A DNA stretch of 64,000 nt from Escallonia rubra (taxonomy: Eukaryota > Streptophyta > Magnoliopsida > Escalloniales > Escalloniaceae), in NCBI GenBank assembly GCA_033065855.1, contig JAVXUO010003001.1, positions 1,302,001 to 1,366,000 on the forward strand. The letters are read 5' to 3'. The notes under the pieces are model-generated. The model did not search any database. It had not been told where the DNA came from and was given only the letters and a program-made list of their open reading frames with translations. A program made the translations under genes and the position numbers. How positions within the stretch are numbered: the first letter of the stretch is position 1; each line of letters opens with the position of its first letter. Of the stretch, positions 61,773-64,000 are shown piece by piece.

Positions 61773-63250
61773 TGGTAAGCGTGCACACGAGCGCGGGTCA
61801 CCGGCATCCGTACGGGTAAAAAAGGCGGGCTGCCTGAGCGGAGTGGAGTTAACGGTGACCGGCTGTAGCGGGTTGGGGGGAGGGGCCGTTGCAGAAAAGG
61901 ACGATGGATGGGTGGGGGGAGGTTATATTATATATTACAGGCTGGACTGACAGGAGAGCAGTAATGATTCGCCCTCTGATTCGGCGACAAATCTTGTCGT
62001 CTTCTTCCAGCTCATCGCTTCCGTGCGGCCTTTTATTGTTTTTTTAAAAAAGAGGAAACCAAAGTAGATAAATATCACTTCCCACACACACCAAAATGGA
62101 GAATGCTCTCCAGGCTGGCCCCCATCCCAGTCAAAGCTGATCGCCTCTCTCTCTCTCTCTCTCTTCCAACCGTCACTATCCTCTCACTCTCTGTGTGTCT
62201 GATTAATTAATGGTGTGATGATTTCAGTTAGGAAGAAGACCTGGCTGGCCCTTCCTACCTTGGCCTTTATTATTTTTCTTCTCGGTTTAAAGAAAAATAA
62301 AAATAAAAATCAAAGTCTACAACTTCCAAACAACAAACGGAAGTTTGTTATTATTACGAACCAAACTTTTCATCATTTCTGTCATACGCTCCCTTAAAGG
62401 AGGGTTGGACCGTTGAACCCCTCTCGAACGCTCCCTAGTGTTGTTCTCTACGGGTGTTGTCTTGTCTGAAGAGGAAAAGGTGATTTTTTTTTTGTGACTG
62501 AATTTCGTGCCCTAAAGAAACTAACAGTTAGTTAATTGAGAAATTGTTTTTTAATTGCTACGTAGATTGAGAAAAAAGTTTTTCAAAGATTTTAATTATC
62601 TCACCTACCAAGCATTTCATGTTATTTACATTCCTCGAATTTACATCAGGACTAAAAACATTTATATAGAATTCAGTTGTGAAAACATGGAAGTTAAATT
62701 TGAATCTGAACACTATGTTATAAATAAACTATCAACAAGGATTATTCGGAAAATGTGATTGTGGGAAATAAACTAAAATTTTTGGTTACCTTTATGATTT
62801 TTTAGACCTTCCCCCGTAAAACCTACCCAATTCTGTTTACTAGCAAAGGTACATGGGGGCATTAATTAGTTAGCTCAAAATTAATTACTAGCAAGAGGAC
62901 ACGCCCCACCTCTCTACAGTTATTCGTTTTATTTAGTTGCGACTTTATTTGGACAGCACTTCATTAACACTTTCAAACAGCAAGTATTTTGGGTTGAAAT
63001 GCAGAAAAGGAGGTGCGGGCGACGCAGCTGTGGAGGAGCGTTAGTCCAAAGAGGGAAGAAAAACAAAAGTGAAAGATTACGAAGGGGGAGTTGAGTATGT
63101 GTAAATCAGGCAAGCTCGGATGTGACGCGTGTTCGTTAGCCAGCTGTATCCCAAAACCCCCCAAAAACAACCGCTTGCCTGGAAGAAGCGGTGCCCATTA
63201 CGCCTACAACCCTCCCTCCTCACCTCCTCAGCCGGTCATCCCCTCTCCCT
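61773..63250. other. upstream region of the MYB gene
   Basis: GC-richer stretch near 61780-61920, a (TC) microsatellite near 62143-62164, then AT-rich DNA. It probably holds the MYB promoter. No coding region is supported. Confidence 0.45.
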
Positions 63251-63289
63251 TATAAACCTCCCTCTCTTCCCCTCTTCCCCTCTCTCTGC

Positions 63290-63296
63290 TATAAAA
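63290..63296 (+). promoter_or_regulatory. candidate TATA box of the MYB gene
   Basis: TATAAAA lies 108 bp upstream of the ATG in a pyrimidine-rich context. A second TATAAA at 63251-63256 is an alternative. Confidence 0.5.
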
Positions 63297-63397
63297 AAAC
63301 CGACCATCTCTTCACCTCCTTCCGAACGGTCCATAACCATAACCCCCACCCCACCCCAAAGTTTGAACCTTTGCATGCTCTTCTGAATACTCTTACC

Positions 63398-64000
63398 ATG
63401 TCTAATTCCAAGAAAGATGTGGATCGGATCAAGGGTCCATGGAGCCCTGAAGAGGACGAAATGCTACAACAGCTCGTCCAAAAGCATGGTCCTAGAAATT
63501 GGTCTTTGATCAGCAAGGCCATACCGGGTAGATCCGGGAAGTCCTGCCGGTTACGATGGTGTAACCAGCTGTCGCCCCAGGTGGAGCACCGGGCTTTTTC
63601 GCCCGAAGAAGACGAGACCATCGTCAGGGCCCATGCCCGGTTCGGCAACAAGTGGGCCACCATAGCCCGGCTCCTCTCGGGTAGGACCGACAACGCGATT
63701 AAGAACCACTGGAACTCCACCCTCAAGAGGAAATGCTCTTCGATGAGTTCCGATGAAGGTAACGACTTCTCGAATCCGCAGCCGCTGAAGAGATCGGTTA
63801 GCGCCGGCTCGGCCGTTCCGGTTTCGGGTCTGTACCTGAGTCCGGGTAGCCCGTCCGGATCGGATGCCAGCGATTCGAGCATGCCCGTTATGTCTTCATC
63901 GCACGTGTACCGGCCCGTACCGAGGACAGCTGGCGTTTTTGCGCCCCCGCAGATGGAGACGACGTCGTCTTCCAACGATCCCCCCACTTCACTCAGTCTC
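63398..64000 (+). CDS. MYB73: R2R3-MYB transcription factor, subgroup 22 (partial, runs off the right edge)
   Basis: An open frame of 201 codons from ATG 63398 with no stop before the window ends. Residues about 12-61 ([14 protein letters not shown]...CRLRWCNQL) are MYB repeat R2 and 64-113 ([13 protein letters not shown]...[14 protein letters not shown]) are R3; both keep the spaced Trp residues (Phe at the first R3 position, as usual). After the repeats comes [19 protein letters not shown], the motif 22.1 that defines the MYB44/70/73/77 group. The N-terminus [15 protein letters not shown] and [15 protein letters not shown] are closest to MYB73 as I recall it. The second family motif (22.2) should lie beyond the edge. 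No intron is seen, as expected for this subgroup. Known roles: stress, ABA and auxin responses, mostly as transcriptional regulators in the nucleus. Confidence 0.95.
   Translation, partial: MSNSKKDVDRIKGPWSPEEDEMLQQLVQKHGPRNWSLISKAIPGRSGKSCRLRWCNQLSPQVEHRAFSPEEDETIVRAHARFGNKWATIARLLSGRTDNAIKNHWNSTLKRKCSSMSSDEGNDFSNPQPLKRSVSAGSAVPVSGLYLSPGSPSGSDASDSSMPVMSSSHVYRPVPRTAGVFAPPQMETTSSSNDPPTSLSL

Noticed and set aside
63289..63987. A 232-codon minus-strand frame
   Set aside because: It is the antisense of the MYB coding region; its length comes from the GC-rich codon use of that gene.

Overview
This is plant nuclear DNA. The genes have short exons with GT-AG introns and belong to plant-specific families: a plant EB1C, an LRR receptor-like kinase, and an intronless subgroup-22 R2R3-MYB. 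Long AT-rich spacers are full of non-LTR retrotransposon debris, a tRNA-derived SINE, and MULE, hAT, Harbinger and Mariner-type elements. Gene structure and protein similarity suggest a eudicot, possibly woody; the species cannot be named from sequence alone.

Six genes are well supported. In order: a class I ARF GTPase (4467-5677, minus; six coding exons, the last only 6 nt), a small two-exon gene of unknown function (7924-8290, plus), EB1C (9289-12549, minus, six exons), an LRR receptor-like pseudokinase (14271-17463, minus, two exons), a probably organelle-targeted FAD-dependent oxidoreductase (29619-32727, minus, two exons) and a MYB73/MYB44-type transcription factor (63398 to beyond the right edge, plus). 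They do not form a pathway and look like independent single-gene units.

Most of the rest is mobile DNA. A 6.8 kb L1-type LINE (32815-39618) has 16-bp target-site duplications (TSDs). Its two ORFs are each broken by a single in-frame stop. 5'-truncated LINE pieces lie at 10-597, 25685-25778, 28490-28720, about 20557-21111 and 48945-49625. A tRNA-derived SINE with TSDs is at 18765-18939. Among DNA transposons there is a Pack-MULE (47612-48893; 9-bp TSD, about 174-bp terminal inverted repeats) carrying a fused reading frame from an A20 zinc-finger gene and a DELLA gene. Two short hairpin MULE-type elements (31454-31590 and 61602-61763) have 9-bp TSDs and GGATC-NN-GATCC ends. A hAT element (53703-54697) has an 8-bp TSD. 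A Harbinger-type element lies at 40438-41071. Two Mariner/Stowaway-type elements (51315-51688 and 60698-61027) sit in opposite orientation. A GC-rich tandem-repeat island lies at 22669-24433.

The region from 41 to 61 kb has no confident host gene. It does hold an orphan promoter-like block near 55.15-55.37 kb with three perfect CACGTG boxes and a TATA box. The most unusual items are the A20-DELLA chimera inside the Pack-MULE, the pair of nested-palindrome hairpin elements, and the nearly intact LINE whose RNase H-like tail lacks its catalytic acidic residues.
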